The notes under the pieces: model-generated
Seen by the model: only the letters and a program-made list of their open reading frames with translations
Database searches by the model: none
Told to the model about the DNA's origin: nothing
Assembly (NCBI GenBank): GCA_964429655.1
Contig: CAYSCZ010000050.1
Location: 1-21,836 of the forward strand
Length of the DNA stretch: 21,836 nucleotides
Origin: CAYSCZ01 sp964429655
GTDB taxonomy: Bacteria; Bacteroidota; Bacteroidia; Cytophagales; Cyclobacteriaceae
Direction of reading: 5' to 3'
Position numbers and translations under genes: made by a program
Part shown: piece by piece, positions 1-7,452 of the stretch
Layout: every line of letters starts with the position of its first letter
Numbering within the stretch: the stretch's first letter is position 1

Positions 1-71
1 CTTAAGGCGTTTAATAGCCTTGCCAGTGATTTGGGCCGATTGTAAGCAACAACTATTATGGCTATTTCCAT
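1..71 (-). CDS. Glycosyltransferase family 2, N-terminal fragment (runs off left edge)
   Basis: Reading the minus strand from an ATG at 71-69 gives 23 complete codons with no stop before the window edge. The peptide begins MEIAIIVVAYNRPKSLARLL. This is the usual first beta-strand and nucleotide-binding start of a GT-A family 2 glycosyltransferase: a hydrophobic strand, then AYNRP, then a helix. It follows the GT2 gene at 118-1158 after 46 AT-rich bases and continues the same gene direction. No catalytic DxD can be seen because the gene is cut, so the donor and acceptor are unknown. The family call rests on the first 20 residues only. Confidence 0.72.
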   Translation of the reverse strand, partial: MEIAIIVVAYNRPKSLARLLNAL

Positions 72-117
72 TGATATATTTATTTTACCTTATCAATTTC
101 CTAAGAATAAATTTTCT

Positions 118-1158
118 TTAGTTGTCATTGAAATAATTTAGTTCATCTTTCAATTGTTGGGCAAATTCTTTTTGTAGAGGTATTTTTGAAACGAGCCTAT
201 CGTCAATGTAATTTCTTGATAACTCTGAATATTCTTTCTGAAGAAGCACATTGATGTTAAGTTTTTTCTTGAGGAGTTTCAATAATATTTTCTCAAGTAT
301 ACTGGAAACTAAAATATTAAATATGAGTGCTTTTGAAATTTTGTGTTTTGACAGTGTGTTAAAGGCATCGATGAAATTTGTAGTTAAAAACGTTTTAATA
401 TATCTAATCTTCATTCTCAAGATTGTATCTTGTATTATATAATCTGAAGAAGAGCATTTCATTTCAAATATTTTCTTGAAAAACAGTTTTCTTACAGCCA
501 TATCAGTTCTATTTGAGACACGATTATCTGAATGAATCCGAAATAATATATCAGGAATAATGTTAAGAAAACTCTTAATGTTGACATGCTTAGATAACAG
601 TCTTATATAGAATAGATTATCCTGCAATGATGCCATGTCTTCATCAAACCTGATTTGTGAGGCAATTTTTTTATTGATGACTGCACCTGCAGTCTGCCAG
701 ACAGAGTCTTCCAGTAGATATCTCTCTAAATATGGTTTTTCATTATCAACATTGTATAATGTTCCTTTTAACCGCTTCACATCATCATAAAATGGTGCGC
801 AATTGAAAACATAGCAATCAAAACCAGGATATTCAGAAATCAGTCGGGAACGCTGCTCCAGGGAATATGTCGTCAACAGATCATCGGAATCCAGGAAAAT
901 CAAATAATCATTGGATGCTATATCTATACCAATATTTCGGCATGTAGGTGCCCCTTTTGGATCTCTATGCCTTTCAATAAATATAAATCTGGAATCATTT
1001 TTAATTGTGTTTTTAACGACCTGTTTGGTTTTGTCATCAGAGCCATCATCAACGATGATACATTCAAAAGAATTATAGGTTTGATTTAGAAGTGATTGTA
1101 TTGTTTCTTTTATCAAATGAGACCGATTAAAGACTGGGATGATAATTGAAAAATTCAC
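118..1158 (-). CDS. Glycosyltransferase family 2
   Basis: This 346-residue protein is an inverting GT-A glycosyltransferase that would add a sugar to a lipid-linked or growing glycan at the cytoplasmic side of the inner membrane. The N-terminal strand IIIPVFNR (residues 5-12), the nucleotide-binding VDDGSDD (36-42) and the metal-binding FLDSDD (88-93) are all present in the right order and spacing. The C-terminal third is Lys/Leu-rich and has no motif I recognise. The start codon is GTG at 1158-1156. It follows the TAA of the FkbM gene directly (TAAGTG), so translation is probably coupled. Donor sugar and linkage cannot be read from the sequence. Confidence 0.9.
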   Translation of the reverse strand: MNFSIIIPVFNRSHLIKETIQSLLNQTYNSFECIIVDDGSDDKTKQVVKNTIKNDSRFIFIERHRDPKGAPTCRNIGIDIASNDYLIFLDSDDLLTTYSLEQRSRLISEYPGFDCYVFNCAPFYDDVKRLKGTLYNVDNEKPYLERYLLEDSVWQTAGAVINKKIASQIRFDEDMASLQDNLFYIRLLSKHVNIKSFLNIIPDILFRIHSDNRVSNRTDMAVRKLFFKKIFEMKCSSSDYIIQDTILRMKIRYIKTFLTTNFIDAFNTLSKHKISKALIFNILVSSILEKILLKLLKKKLNINVLLQKEYSELSRNYIDDRLVSKIPLQKEFAQQLKDELNYFNDN

Positions 1159-1878
1159 TTATCCTATTTTAAAGAACATTGTATTTATGGTTTTTGCAAA
1201 CAATGCATATCCGTGTTGCTTTAAAAACTTAGGAATTGGCTTTTCAAAAAAATTCTCTGATAGAATATCTTTTGAATTATCTTCCACTAGAATTATTGAG
1301 GGTTTGTACTTACTCCAATCATTAGAAAGAAGTACTTCCATCTCATAACCTTCTACGTCTATATTGAGTATGTCAATTTTGGAGAATTTAGCTTGATGTT
1401 CATCTAAAACATCTACAAGTTTTTTTGTTTGGATATCCTTAATATCGAATTCTAATTGAAATTTACTTTTCACAAATTCTGCCCTTTCGATTGAGAAAGT
1501 ATTAAACTCCGGTTTTTCAAACATGTAGTATGAAAATGAGGAAGGGTCATTTGATATACCTATATCAAGAGAAATATCTCTAGGTCTGATTTTTAAAAAA
1601 AGATTTTTAACTTCTTTCCTGGGTTCAATGTTTATTCCGTTCCATCCTTTTAAATATAACCGATATGTATTAGAATACTTAGTTGGGTGATATGCTCCAA
1701 CATCCACATAAAAGCCCTTATTTGTCAGAATTTTTGATAATATCATATCTTCACCTTCTTGCGAAAATGAATGAATATTTGCATTTGTTTCTTCCTGATA
1801 TTTATAAATAATTGCGGATTTAATTCTTTTAGGAATTAGACTTAAGATTCCATGGTATAAGAAATGTTTTTTTTTCAC
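1159..1878 (-). CDS. FkbM family SAM-dependent methyltransferase
   Basis: This 239-residue protein matches the FkbM methyltransferase family, which often O-methylates sugars in polysaccharide loci. SFSQEGEDMIL (37-47) is the usual family lead-in. FYVDVGAYHP (56-65) is the SAM-binding motif I, followed by the SNTYRLYLKGWNGINIEP block (69-86). DILNIDVEGYE (169-179) is the conserved second acidic motif. The protein starts with GTG at 1878-1876; I see no Shine-Dalgarno and no better in-frame ATG near it. It ends flush with the next gene's GTG. By context it probably methylates a sugar of the exported glycan, perhaps as a cap, but the position methylated is unknown. Confidence 0.88.
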   Translation of the reverse strand: MKKKHFLYHGILSLIPKRIKSAIIYKYQEETNANIHSFSQEGEDMILSKILTNKGFYVDVGAYHPTKYSNTYRLYLKGWNGINIEPRKEVKNLFLKIRPRDISLDIGISNDPSSFSYYMFEKPEFNTFSIERAEFVKSKFQLEFDIKDIQTKKLVDVLDEHQAKFSKIDILNIDVEGYEMEVLLSNDWSKYKPSIILVEDNSKDILSENFFEKPIPKFLKQHGYALFAKTINTMFFKIG

Positions 1879-1922
1879 TTTAAAAGTATGGGTGATTAGC
1901 TTATTGTGATAAAATTATAAAA

Positions 1923-2684
1923 TTAATTCCAGTTATGATCTTTCTCGTAACCTAGATTAATAAGTAAGTCATTTGCCTTGGTTCTAAAATATTTTTTTTC
2001 ACTATCTGTCATTTCATCCCTCCACCTACAGGTTGTGTTTTTTAATGGCTGATTTATTTGATATTCTCTAAACTTATTATGTTTTACGTTATCAGTTTTA
2101 TTATTTTCTCTAAAAAATTTGCGTTTATTTTTATAATAATCAAGTATGCTACCATAATTTTCTAATTCTAGAAACCTCAGAATATCCTCTATTTTCTTTT
2201 CTTTATCTCTTACTAGGTCCTCAAGTTTTACAACGAGAATATTTTTTTTGTTTTTGAAAGGTATCCATTGTTGGTTGTCATTAATCCACCTACTAACCCC
2301 CTTTTCAAAGTTTCCAGTTCTTTCTTTTATTGAACAAGAAACGTCTCTGCCATCTCTCAACATTACTATAATCCTACATTGAGGGAATATTCTTAATATT
2401 TTCTTTATACAAGTTACATGTTTCGGAGTTTTTTCTAATAAGTATCTTGAACCAGCTAATCGGAAATAACCGTATATTAGACCAAAATTAATGGGAGATT
2501 TTAAAAAAAAATATGTCTCATACGGTATTCCATAAATTTTTGGATGGTTTGACAAAATTGATAGAGCGATGGATGTACCACTATGGCCACATCCAACAAT
2601 AAAAATTGGTTTCTTATACTTAAAAATTTTACTTAGGTAAAGATACCTTATCTTATTTAATAATTTTTTAAAAGTAATATTCAT
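1923..2684 (-). CDS. Sulfotransferase (Sulfotransfer_3-like)
   Basis: This 253-residue protein looks like a PAPS-dependent sulfotransferase. FIVGCGHSGTS (28-38) is the 5'-phosphosulfate-binding P-loop, in which HSGTS is typical of carbohydrate sulfotransferases. LLEKTPKH (82-89) is a conserved family motif. RIIVMLRDGRDVSCS (104-118) is the 3'-phosphate-binding strand and helix. A late WRDEMTDSEKKYF segment near residues 221-233 matches the usual C-terminal region of this group. No signal peptide or clear membrane span is seen, so it probably acts in the cytoplasm before export. It lies 18 bases after a second, unrelated-looking sulfotransferase (2703-3491). The coding DNA is very AT-rich. The acceptor hydroxyl is unknown. 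Confidence 0.88.
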   Translation of the reverse strand: MNITFKKLLNKIRYLYLSKIFKYKKPIFIVGCGHSGTSIALSILSNHPKIYGIPYETYFFLKSPINFGLIYGYFRLAGSRYLLEKTPKHVTCIKKILRIFPQCRIIVMLRDGRDVSCSIKERTGNFEKGVSRWINDNQQWIPFKNKKNILVVKLEDLVRDKEKKIEDILRFLELENYGSILDYYKNKRKFFRENNKTDNVKHNKFREYQINQPLKNTTCRWRDEMTDSEKKYFRTKANDLLINLGYEKDHNWN

Positions 2685-2702
2685 GAAAATACTGTATTGT
2701 AA

Positions 2703-3491
2703 TCAGGCATAATCAAATAGATTTAAGGTGTAAGAATTTAAATCTTTAAAAAGTTTAAGAACTTCGTAAGAAGGCTTTTCACTATATCCCCTAATATTTT
2801 TTGGATTGACGAATTGATAATTTTTATTTTCTTTTAATTTTTTCTCAAGATGAATCATCTTGTCCTTTGAAGAACTCTTAATTATTTTAGATATGTGTTC
2901 TTCATTGATTGTAATCTCAATGAAACTGGCTAATTTTTTAATCATTTTAATCTTGTCTTTAACACAATCTTCATATTTAAGTATTAGGTATTCTGAATCA
3001 TTAAAATCAAAATGGCCAAGCCATCCCATTACATGGTCTTGCCAGTTTCCGGGGCCAATGTGTCCATAGGCCATTTTTTTAATGAATTCATTTACATCCA
3101 TTTTATTTGACTGTGTAAAGAAGCTATAATAGGATGGAATGACATTTAGTGGGTTTCGTATTAAATAAATTACCTTTCTGTAAAGCTCGGGGTTTTCTTT
3201 CAAATCCCTATTTTCATAAGATCTATGTGTCTTTATCACTCTTATTTTATCAACATTTGACTTTTTTGGAATATTAACATGTATGTCTGGAACACTTTTG
3301 TTTATATCTCTTAATGTCTCCAACTCTATATCGGGAAAAAGTAAATAATGTAAGACAACTCTTAACCAGGTATTACCTGATTTGGGGTATGAAACCAAGA
3401 AAATATCGTTTTCGGTAATATTTTTTAAATAATGTTTTCTTGACGAGTAATAGTTTCTAAACTCTTTTATTATTTGGAATTGACTATTCAT
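2703..3491 (-). CDS. Sulfotransferase (Sulfotransfer_1-like, cytosolic type)
   Basis: This 262-residue protein is a close match to the cytosolic sulfotransferase pattern. FLVSYPKSGNTWLR (31-44) is the 5'-PSB loop. KTHR (87-90) is the segment that carries the catalytic histidine in this family. RKVIYLIRNPLNVIPSYYSF (105-124) is the 3'-PB motif, with the Arg and Ser expected to bind the 3'-phosphate of PAPS. The C-terminal glycine-rich PAPS motif is not canonical; NIRGYSEKPS occupies about that place. The gene overlaps the end of wzt by 8 bases, so it is translated in the same operon. It differs from its neighbour at 1923-2684 in motif style, which suggests a different acceptor. Confidence 0.9.
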   Translation of the reverse strand: MNSQFQIIKEFRNYYSSRKHYLKNITENDIFLVSYPKSGNTWLRVVLHYLLFPDIELETLRDINKSVPDIHVNIPKKSNVDKIRVIKTHRSYENRDLKENPELYRKVIYLIRNPLNVIPSYYSFFTQSNKMDVNEFIKKMAYGHIGPGNWQDHVMGWLGHFDFNDSEYLILKYEDCVKDKIKMIKKLASFIEITINEEHISKIIKSSSKDKMIHLEKKLKENKNYQFVNPKNIRGYSEKPSYEVLKLFKDLNSYTLNLFDYA

Positions 3492-4746
3492 AATATACTT
3501 TTAGATTTGGTGCAAAGAATCCTGGCAGAGTAGCAGAATTACTAGTATTAAACTGAATTTTCTCGACTTCAAACTTTGTTATTACGGTTGGCTTCATTAA
3601 TACTTTAATTCCCGGTTGTCCTGCATGTATCCTAACCTTGTAGGTACCACTATTAAAAAGATCGGGAGGTATTTCAAATTTAACAGTATATACTCCTGGT
3701 TTTTTTATGGTTGGTTCAACATAATGCGAGTAAAAGGTGAATAGAATTTGATCATCATTTGATAATATAGCAAGGCTAATTCGTAAATTTCTTATCTCTA
3801 CTTTCACTTCATATTCTAATTGAACTTCAATTGAATTGGAGGAGTTAAATGTGGAAGAGAACTGATTTTTAGTTTTATTAAAAACTGATGCCTTTATAGG
3901 TATAAATTCGCTGTCCGATTTGTTAAATAATACGATTGAATTACTTGGGATTCCTTCCTCAATATATTCTTCAATTATTTTTTTAGTTTCCCCGATGGAT
4001 TTTAAAACACCATGAGATAGTAGCATCGAACTTTTGCAAAGCCTTTTTACACTCCCCATATTATGGCTCACAAACAACACCGTCCTACCTCCACCTGAGG
4101 AAATATCCTGCATCTTACCGATGGCCTTCTTCTGAAATTCGGCATCGCCTACGGCCAGTACTTCATCTACTATGAGAATCTCCGGTTCTAAAAAGGCGGC
4201 TACGGCAAACCCCAGCCTTACTTTCATGCCCGAGGAATAGCGCTTCACCGGGGTGTCCGCATACTTGGCGCAGCCGGCAAAGTCCATGATCTCTTCAAAC
4301 TTGGCATCAATTTCCTTTCTGGTCATCCCAAGGATGGTGCCGTTTAGGTATACATTTTCTTTTCCCGTCATCTCGGGGTGCATGCCGGTACCTACTTCCA
4401 GCAGGCTGGCAATACGTCCTTTGGCTTTTATGCTTCCCGTGGTAGGCGCCGTGATCTGGGAGATTACTTTCAGCAAGGTGCTTTTTCCTGCCCCGTTCTT
4501 GCCTATTATTCCCAATACCTCGCCTTTCTTAACTTCGAAGTTAATGTCACTAAGGGCTTTTACGTATTCGCCTTTTTGTGCTTTTGTTGTGCGGTCGTTT
4601 ACCGAGCCTACCTTCGAATAAGGGTCTTCCCTTCCACGAATGCTTGCCCACCAGCGGTTGAGGTCGTGGCTTATGGTGCCGGTGCCTACCTGTCCGAGGC
4701 GGTATACTTTGGAGAGGTTTTCTACTTTTAATACGGTTTCACTCAT
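3484..4746 (-). CDS. wzt: Polysaccharide ABC transporter ATP-binding protein Wzt with C-terminal glycan-binding domain
   Basis: This is the ATPase of a two-component exporter that moves a finished undecaprenyl-linked glycan across the inner membrane. The nucleotide-binding domain has Walker A GKNGAGKST (82-90), signature YSSGMK (170-175), Walker B ILIVDEV (190-196) and the switch His228 in VSHNM. Residues about 270-420 form an extra beta-rich domain of the Wzt C-terminal type, which in characterised homologues binds the terminal part of the glycan and sets export specificity. The partner permease (7769-8629) is not adjacent but separated by a cassette-like insertion. DNA for the ATPase domain is much richer in G+C than DNA for the C-terminal domain. 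The ATG lies 5 bases from a heptamer repeat arm. Confidence 0.95.
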   Translation of the reverse strand: MSETVLKVENLSKVYRLGQVGTGTISHDLNRWWASIRGREDPYSKVGSVNDRTTKAQKGEYVKALSDINFEVKKGEVLGIIGKNGAGKSTLLKVISQITAPTTGSIKAKGRIASLLEVGTGMHPEMTGKENVYLNGTILGMTRKEIDAKFEEIMDFAGCAKYADTPVKRYSSGMKVRLGFAVAAFLEPEILIVDEVLAVGDAEFQKKAIGKMQDISSGGGRTVLFVSHNMGSVKRLCKSSMLLSHGVLKSIGETKKIIEEYIEEGIPSNSIVLFNKSDSEFIPIKASVFNKTKNQFSSTFNSSNSIEVQLEYEVKVEIRNLRISLAILSNDDQILFTFYSHYVEPTIKKPGVYTVKFEIPPDLFNSGTYKVRIHAGQPGIKVLMKPTVITKFEVEKIQFNTSNSATLPGFFAPNLKVYYE

Positions 4747-4953
4747 GGTTGTAGTTGAGAGTTGAGGGTTGAGAGTTCAGNNNNNNNNNNNNNNNNNNNN
4801 NNNNNNNNNNNNNNNNNNNNNNNNNNNNNNNNNNNNNNNNNNNNNNNNNNNNNNNNNNNNNNNNNNNNNNNNNNNNNNNNACTCATAGCGCTCTTAACTC
4901 TGAGCTCTGAACTTTCTGAGCTCTCAACTGTTCACTCATAGCGCTCTCAACTT
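4747..4953. repeat. Heptamer hairpin element D, interrupted by assembly gap
   Basis: The whole space between hepT and wzt is low-complexity. On the left, from 4752, heptamers of the type TAGTTGA, GAGTTGA, GGGTTGA, GAGTTCA lead into the N run. On the right (4881-4953) units of the opposite orientation (CTCTTAA, CTCTGAG, CTCTCAA) run up to the hepT stop codon, with several indels and a partly repeated ACTCATAGCGCTCT at 4881 and 4934. This is the same architecture as the three complete elements at 5751, 6473 and 7453. The central core is not visible and presumably lies in the gap. Confidence 0.75.
4781..4880. other. Assembly gap (100 N)
   Basis: Exactly 100 unknown bases, the conventional length for a scaffold gap of unknown size. 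It falls inside a hairpin of heptamer repeats that occurs several times nearby, so repeat collapse is the likely cause. The true length, and even the adjacency of the two sides, is not certain. Confidence 0.98.
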
Positions 4954-5358
4954 TTATTTCAGATCAATGATAGCTTTTCCAAAATCGCTAAATATACCTA
5001 GTTCTTTTATAATTATTGACTCAAGAATTTCCATATTAAGGCTTTGATATTCGTGAATGGCGAGGTTCCTAAAGCCAACCATTTTCTTCAGATTTTCTGC
5101 CATACCTTCTGCTATAATACCTGACTGATATAAGATATCGAAAGACTGTCTGCTGGCTGTCGGACTTCCCAGTTTCTTTTTTCTGATCAGGTAATTGGCT
5201 AAATCAATGGCTAATTCGCAACTACGCTGTAAGTTAAGCATTGCAGCATCCTGACGCGTGTAATCTGTTTTAAAATTTTCTGCTTGCCGGTATTCGTATT
5301 CCACCCGTTTAATACATCGCTCGAGGCTGGTAATCTTATTTAATATTACATCATCCAT
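4954..5358 (-). CDS. hepT: HEPN-domain RNase toxin, HepT-like (DUF86)
   Basis: This 134-residue all-helical protein fits the HepT family of HEPN toxins, which cleave RNA. The diagnostic catalytic motif is present and intact: R97-NLAI-H102-E-Y104, that is RX4HXY. In characterised systems the tyrosine is the residue that the partner MntA AMPylates to neutralise the toxin. The gene starts 8 bases inside the end of the MntA-like gene, so the two are co-translated. Downstream, its stop codon is reached directly by the right arm of a heptamer hairpin. With both partners' key residues conserved I expect a working toxin-antitoxin pair, perhaps acting in phage defence or plasmid/locus stabilisation. 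Confidence 0.88.
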   Translation of the reverse strand: MDDVILNKITSLERCIKRVEYEYRQAENFKTDYTRQDAAMLNLQRSCELAIDLANYLIRKKKLGSPTASRQSFDILYQSGIIAEGMAENLKKMVGFRNLAIHEYQSLNMEILESIIIKELGIFSDFGKAIIDLK

Positions 5359-5746
5359 ACACGCTACCTCTCTTTGCTATATCCTCCAGTATTTCTTTTC
5401 TTTCCTCATTTAGTTTTTGATAAGCGCTTAGCACTAATGCTTCATAATACCAGGTGTGTTGTTCATTGTGTTGCCATATGACCCTACCGTGACTAATGAC
5501 CTGAAATTGCAGTGTAGTACCTACCCTATCCAAATCTATCAAATCGACATCTACGCTGAGATCTGCGGATAATTGATTCTTTAGATTCCATACTTCAAGG
5601 CTACCTGAGGATTTTTCCCGTTTATAAGCGAAATCCCAGTCGCTAAGCGCATGCTGATCGTTTGATGCCCTGCTTCCGAACAAATAGATGATCTTGATAT
5701 CCGGTATGTTTGTTTGGAGAAGATCAATTACGTATTGTTTAATCAT
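5351..5746 (-). CDS. mntA: MntA-like nucleotidyltransferase antitoxin
   Basis: This 131-residue protein is a minimal nucleotidyltransferase. The motif GSRAS (24-28) followed by SDWD (35-38, Asp36 and Asp38) is the GSX10DXD signature. A later acidic strand, VDVDLIDL (65-72), supplies the expected third Asp. The C-terminal LEDIAKRGSVYG segment (120-131) resembles the conserved tail of MntA antitoxins. In known MntA/HepT pairs it transfers AMP to the toxin's tyrosine. It overlaps hepT by 8 bases. Its ATG lies only 4 bases from the start of a 24-unit heptamer array, so there is no room for a conventional ribosome-binding site outside the repeat. Confidence 0.88.
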   Translation of the reverse strand: MIKQYVIDLLQTNIPDIKIIYLFGSRASNDQHALSDWDFAYKREKSSGSLEVWNLKNQLSADLSVDVDLIDLDRVGTTLQFQVISHGRVIWQHNEQHTWYYEALVLSAYQKLNEERKEILEDIAKRGSVYG

Positions 5747-5750
5747 GTGA

Positions 5751-6096
5751 GTGTTCAGGGTTTGGAGTTGAGAGTTCAGAGTTTAGGGCTCAGGGTTTGG
5801 AGTTGAGGGCTGAGAGTTGAGGGTTGAGAGTTTGGAGTTGAGAGTTTAGGGCTCAGAGTTTAGGGCTCAGAGTTAAGGGTTGAGAGTTCAGAGTTTGGAG
5901 CTCAGAGTTGAGGGTTTAGAAGAATTGGTTAGCATGCTTTCCTCCTAGCTCTCATCTCTGAACTCTCAACCCTTAACTCTCAGCTCCTAGCTCTCACCCT
6001 CTTAGCTTTCATCCTCTTAACTCTCTTCTCTTAACTCTCAGCTCATAGAACCATTCTATCCTCTTAACTTTCAGCTCCTAGCTCTAAGCTCATTAG
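5751..6096. repeat. Heptamer hairpin element C (complete)
   Basis: This element fills all but 4 bases of the 350-base space between the four-helix gene and mntA. Bases 5751-5918 are 24 uninterrupted seven-base units fitting roughly GRGYTNR, for example GAGTTGA, GAGTTCA and GGGCTCA. A 24-base core follows at 5919-5942. From 5943 units of opposite orientation (TCCTAGC, TCTCATC, TCTGAAC, TCTCAAC) continue to the stop codon at 6097-6099, with some indels after about 5999 and a short non-repeat break near 6049. Left and right arms are complementary enough to form a long imperfect hairpin; GAGAGTTCAGAG in the left arm pairs exactly with CTCTGAACTCTC in the right. No coding potential is seen. Confidence 0.9.
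5919..5942. repeat. Invariant 24-base core of hairpin element C
   Basis: This non-heptameric segment begins GAAGAATTGG and ends AGCATGCTTTCC. It contains the 8-base palindrome AGCATGCT. It is identical in length and sequence to the cores at 6669-6692 and 7601-7624. It sits exactly between the two opposing heptamer arms, where it would be the loop of a hairpin. Confidence 0.92.
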
Positions 6097-6465
6097 TTAA
6101 CTCACTTTTATAGCATTTATTAATCCATTTAACATTTTGGAAAGTTCTTTTGCCTTTGTTTCTAAATGATCAAGGTCATCCTTTGCTATCCAGTTCATTT
6201 CGCTAAAGATGTAAAGCAAGGTAATGGTCTCAAACAAAGAACCCCTGGAGATGTACAAAAAACGAGCAAACTCTTTTTTAGAATATCTGCCCTTGCCTTC
6301 TGCGATGTTCATTGCAACAGATGTAGCACAGGCGTCAATTTGTTCTAATAAACGATAATGTTTTCTGTCTGATGTATTAGCTTCTACTGTATCGATTACT
6401 TCTTTGGCGAACTCGACTGCTTTTTGCCAAACAAGTAATTTCTTGAAGTCAAATTCACCATCCAT
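6097..6465 (-). CDS. Four helix bundle protein (IVP/S23-like)
   Basis: This 122-residue protein belongs to the family of small four-helix proteins first met as ORFs in 23S rRNA intervening sequences. The family marks are LLVWQKAVEFA (10-20) in helix 1, a helix-2 stretch ending in NIAEG (53-57), and GRYSKKEFARFLYISRGSL (59-77) leading into helix 3. Its length is typical. The fold is related to Avd-type accessory proteins of diversity-generating retroelements, but no reverse transcriptase or variable/template repeats are present here. The biochemical role of free-standing members is not established. It stands alone between two hairpin elements; its ATG lies 7 bases from one array and its stop touches the other. 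Confidence 0.9.
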   Translation of the reverse strand: MDGEFDFKKLLVWQKAVEFAKEVIDTVEANTSDRKHYRLLEQIDACATSVAMNIAEGKGRYSKKEFARFLYISRGSLFETITLLYIFSEMNWIAKDDLDHLETKAKELSKMLNGLINAIKVS

Positions 6466-6472
6466 TATAGAA

Positions 6473-6834
6473 TAGTTCAGGGTTCAGGGTTTGGAGTTGA
6501 GGGCTGAGAGTTTAGAGTTTGGAGCTCAGAGTTCAGAGTTCGTAGCTCAGAGTTTAGAGTTTGGAGTTTGGAGTTCAGGGCTCAGAGTTTAGAGTTTGGA
6601 GTTTAGGGCTCAGAGTTTAGGGCTCAGAGCTCAGGGTTTAGAGTTCAGGGCTCAGAGTTGAGGGTTTAGAAGAATTGGTTAGCATGCTTTCCTCCTAGCT
6701 CTCATCTCTCACCCCTCATCTCTCACCCCTCATCTCTCACCTCTCACCTCTCAACTCTTAACTCTCATCTCTTACCTCTCATCTCTTAATTTTTAACTCT
6801 CAACTCTTAGCTACGAACTCTTAGCTCTTAACTC
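6473..6834. repeat. Heptamer hairpin element B (complete)
   Basis: This element fills the 369-base space between the Uma2 gene and the four-helix gene. Bases 6473-6668 are 28 consecutive seven-base units (GAGTTTA, GGGCTCA, GAGTTTG and similar) with no indel. The 24-base core is at 6669-6692. The right arm, 6693-6832, is 20 consecutive units of opposite orientation (TCTCACC, CCTCATC, TCTTAAC) and ends 2 bases before the Uma2 stop codon. From the core through the ninth right-arm unit the sequence is identical to element A. No gene is seen in it. Confidence 0.9.
6669..6692. repeat. Invariant 24-base core of hairpin element B
   Basis: Identical to the cores at 5919 and 7601, from GAAGAATTGG through the AGCATGCT palindrome to the terminal TTTCC. 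The identity extends into both arms: about 18 bases on the left and the first nine heptamers on the right match element A apart from a single T inserted in A's left arm. Confidence 0.92.
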
Positions 6835-7404
6835 TTAATCTTCGTTAAAAATGTCAGACAGTTGAACATTCAGTTCCGGGAAAATCCTGCTATCCAGGGT
6901 ATCCCCTTCAAAGAACTTACCATTATTTTTGTATACCCCACCCTCCAGCACAAATAATTCTACAAACCCATCCGGATCGGCTATCCAATATTCCCTGACT
7001 CCTTCAGCCTGGTACAACGCATACTTATCTTTATAATCTTTTTTGGAGGTAGTGCTTGAGATAATCTCAATAATCAGATCGGGTGCACCTATGCATCCTT
7101 TTTCATCCAGTTTATTTTTATCGCAGATCACACAGATGTCGGGTTGAACAACCGTGATTGATTTGCCATCTTCCTGTGGAAATCGAACATCAAAAGGAGC
7201 ATGGTACATCTCACAACGTTTGTCCCTCACAAAATTCAATAATAGCTCTTCAAATTTTATACTTAATTGTTGATGCCTTCTTTTAGGGGCTGGGGACATT
7301 TTAAATATCCTGCCTTTTATCAATTCCAGCCGTTCTTTGAAGTTCCAGGTCAGGTAATCTGCGTAGTTATAATTCTTACTTAAATCCAGGTCTTCAAATT
7401 TCAT
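6835..7404 (-). CDS. Uma2 family (DUF820) PD-(D/E)XK endonuclease-like protein
   Basis: This 189-residue protein has the full set of marks for the Uma2 family, a restriction-endonuclease-fold group of unknown substrate. LELIKGRIFKMSP (26-38) is the N-terminal acidic motif. QPDICVI (87-93) and APDLIIEIIS (107-116) carry the metal-binding acidic residues, notably Asp109 and Glu113. KDYKDKYALY (122-131) and GVREYWIADP (135-144) complete the core. Family members are abundant in cyanobacteria and Bacteroidota, often near mobile or repeated DNA; whether they cut DNA in cells is not well established. It is flanked by hairpin elements on both sides. Its ATG is 48 bases from the element A array, the only gene of the group with an ordinary leader. 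Confidence 0.9.
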   Translation of the reverse strand: MKFEDLDLSKNYNYADYLTWNFKERLELIKGRIFKMSPAPKRRHQQLSIKFEELLLNFVRDKRCEMYHAPFDVRFPQEDGKSITVVQPDICVICDKNKLDEKGCIGAPDLIIEIISSTTSKKDYKDKYALYQAEGVREYWIADPDGFVELFVLEGGVYKNNGKFFEGDTLDSRIFPELNVQLSDIFNED

Positions 7405-7452
7405 AGCTATAGTTGATTGTTGGCAGTTTGTATCGGATGCGTTATTTGTTTA

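Noticed and set aside
4253..4731. Plus-strand open frames of about 120 codons opposite wzt
   Set aside because: They lie antisense to the highly conserved ATPase domain, have no recognisable motifs, and arise from the G+C-richer codon use of wzt.
6097..6465. A diversity-generating retroelement, because of the Avd-like four-helix protein
   Set aside because: There is no reverse transcriptase and no template/variable repeat pair with adenine-biased differences. The protein matches the general IVP/S23-type family.
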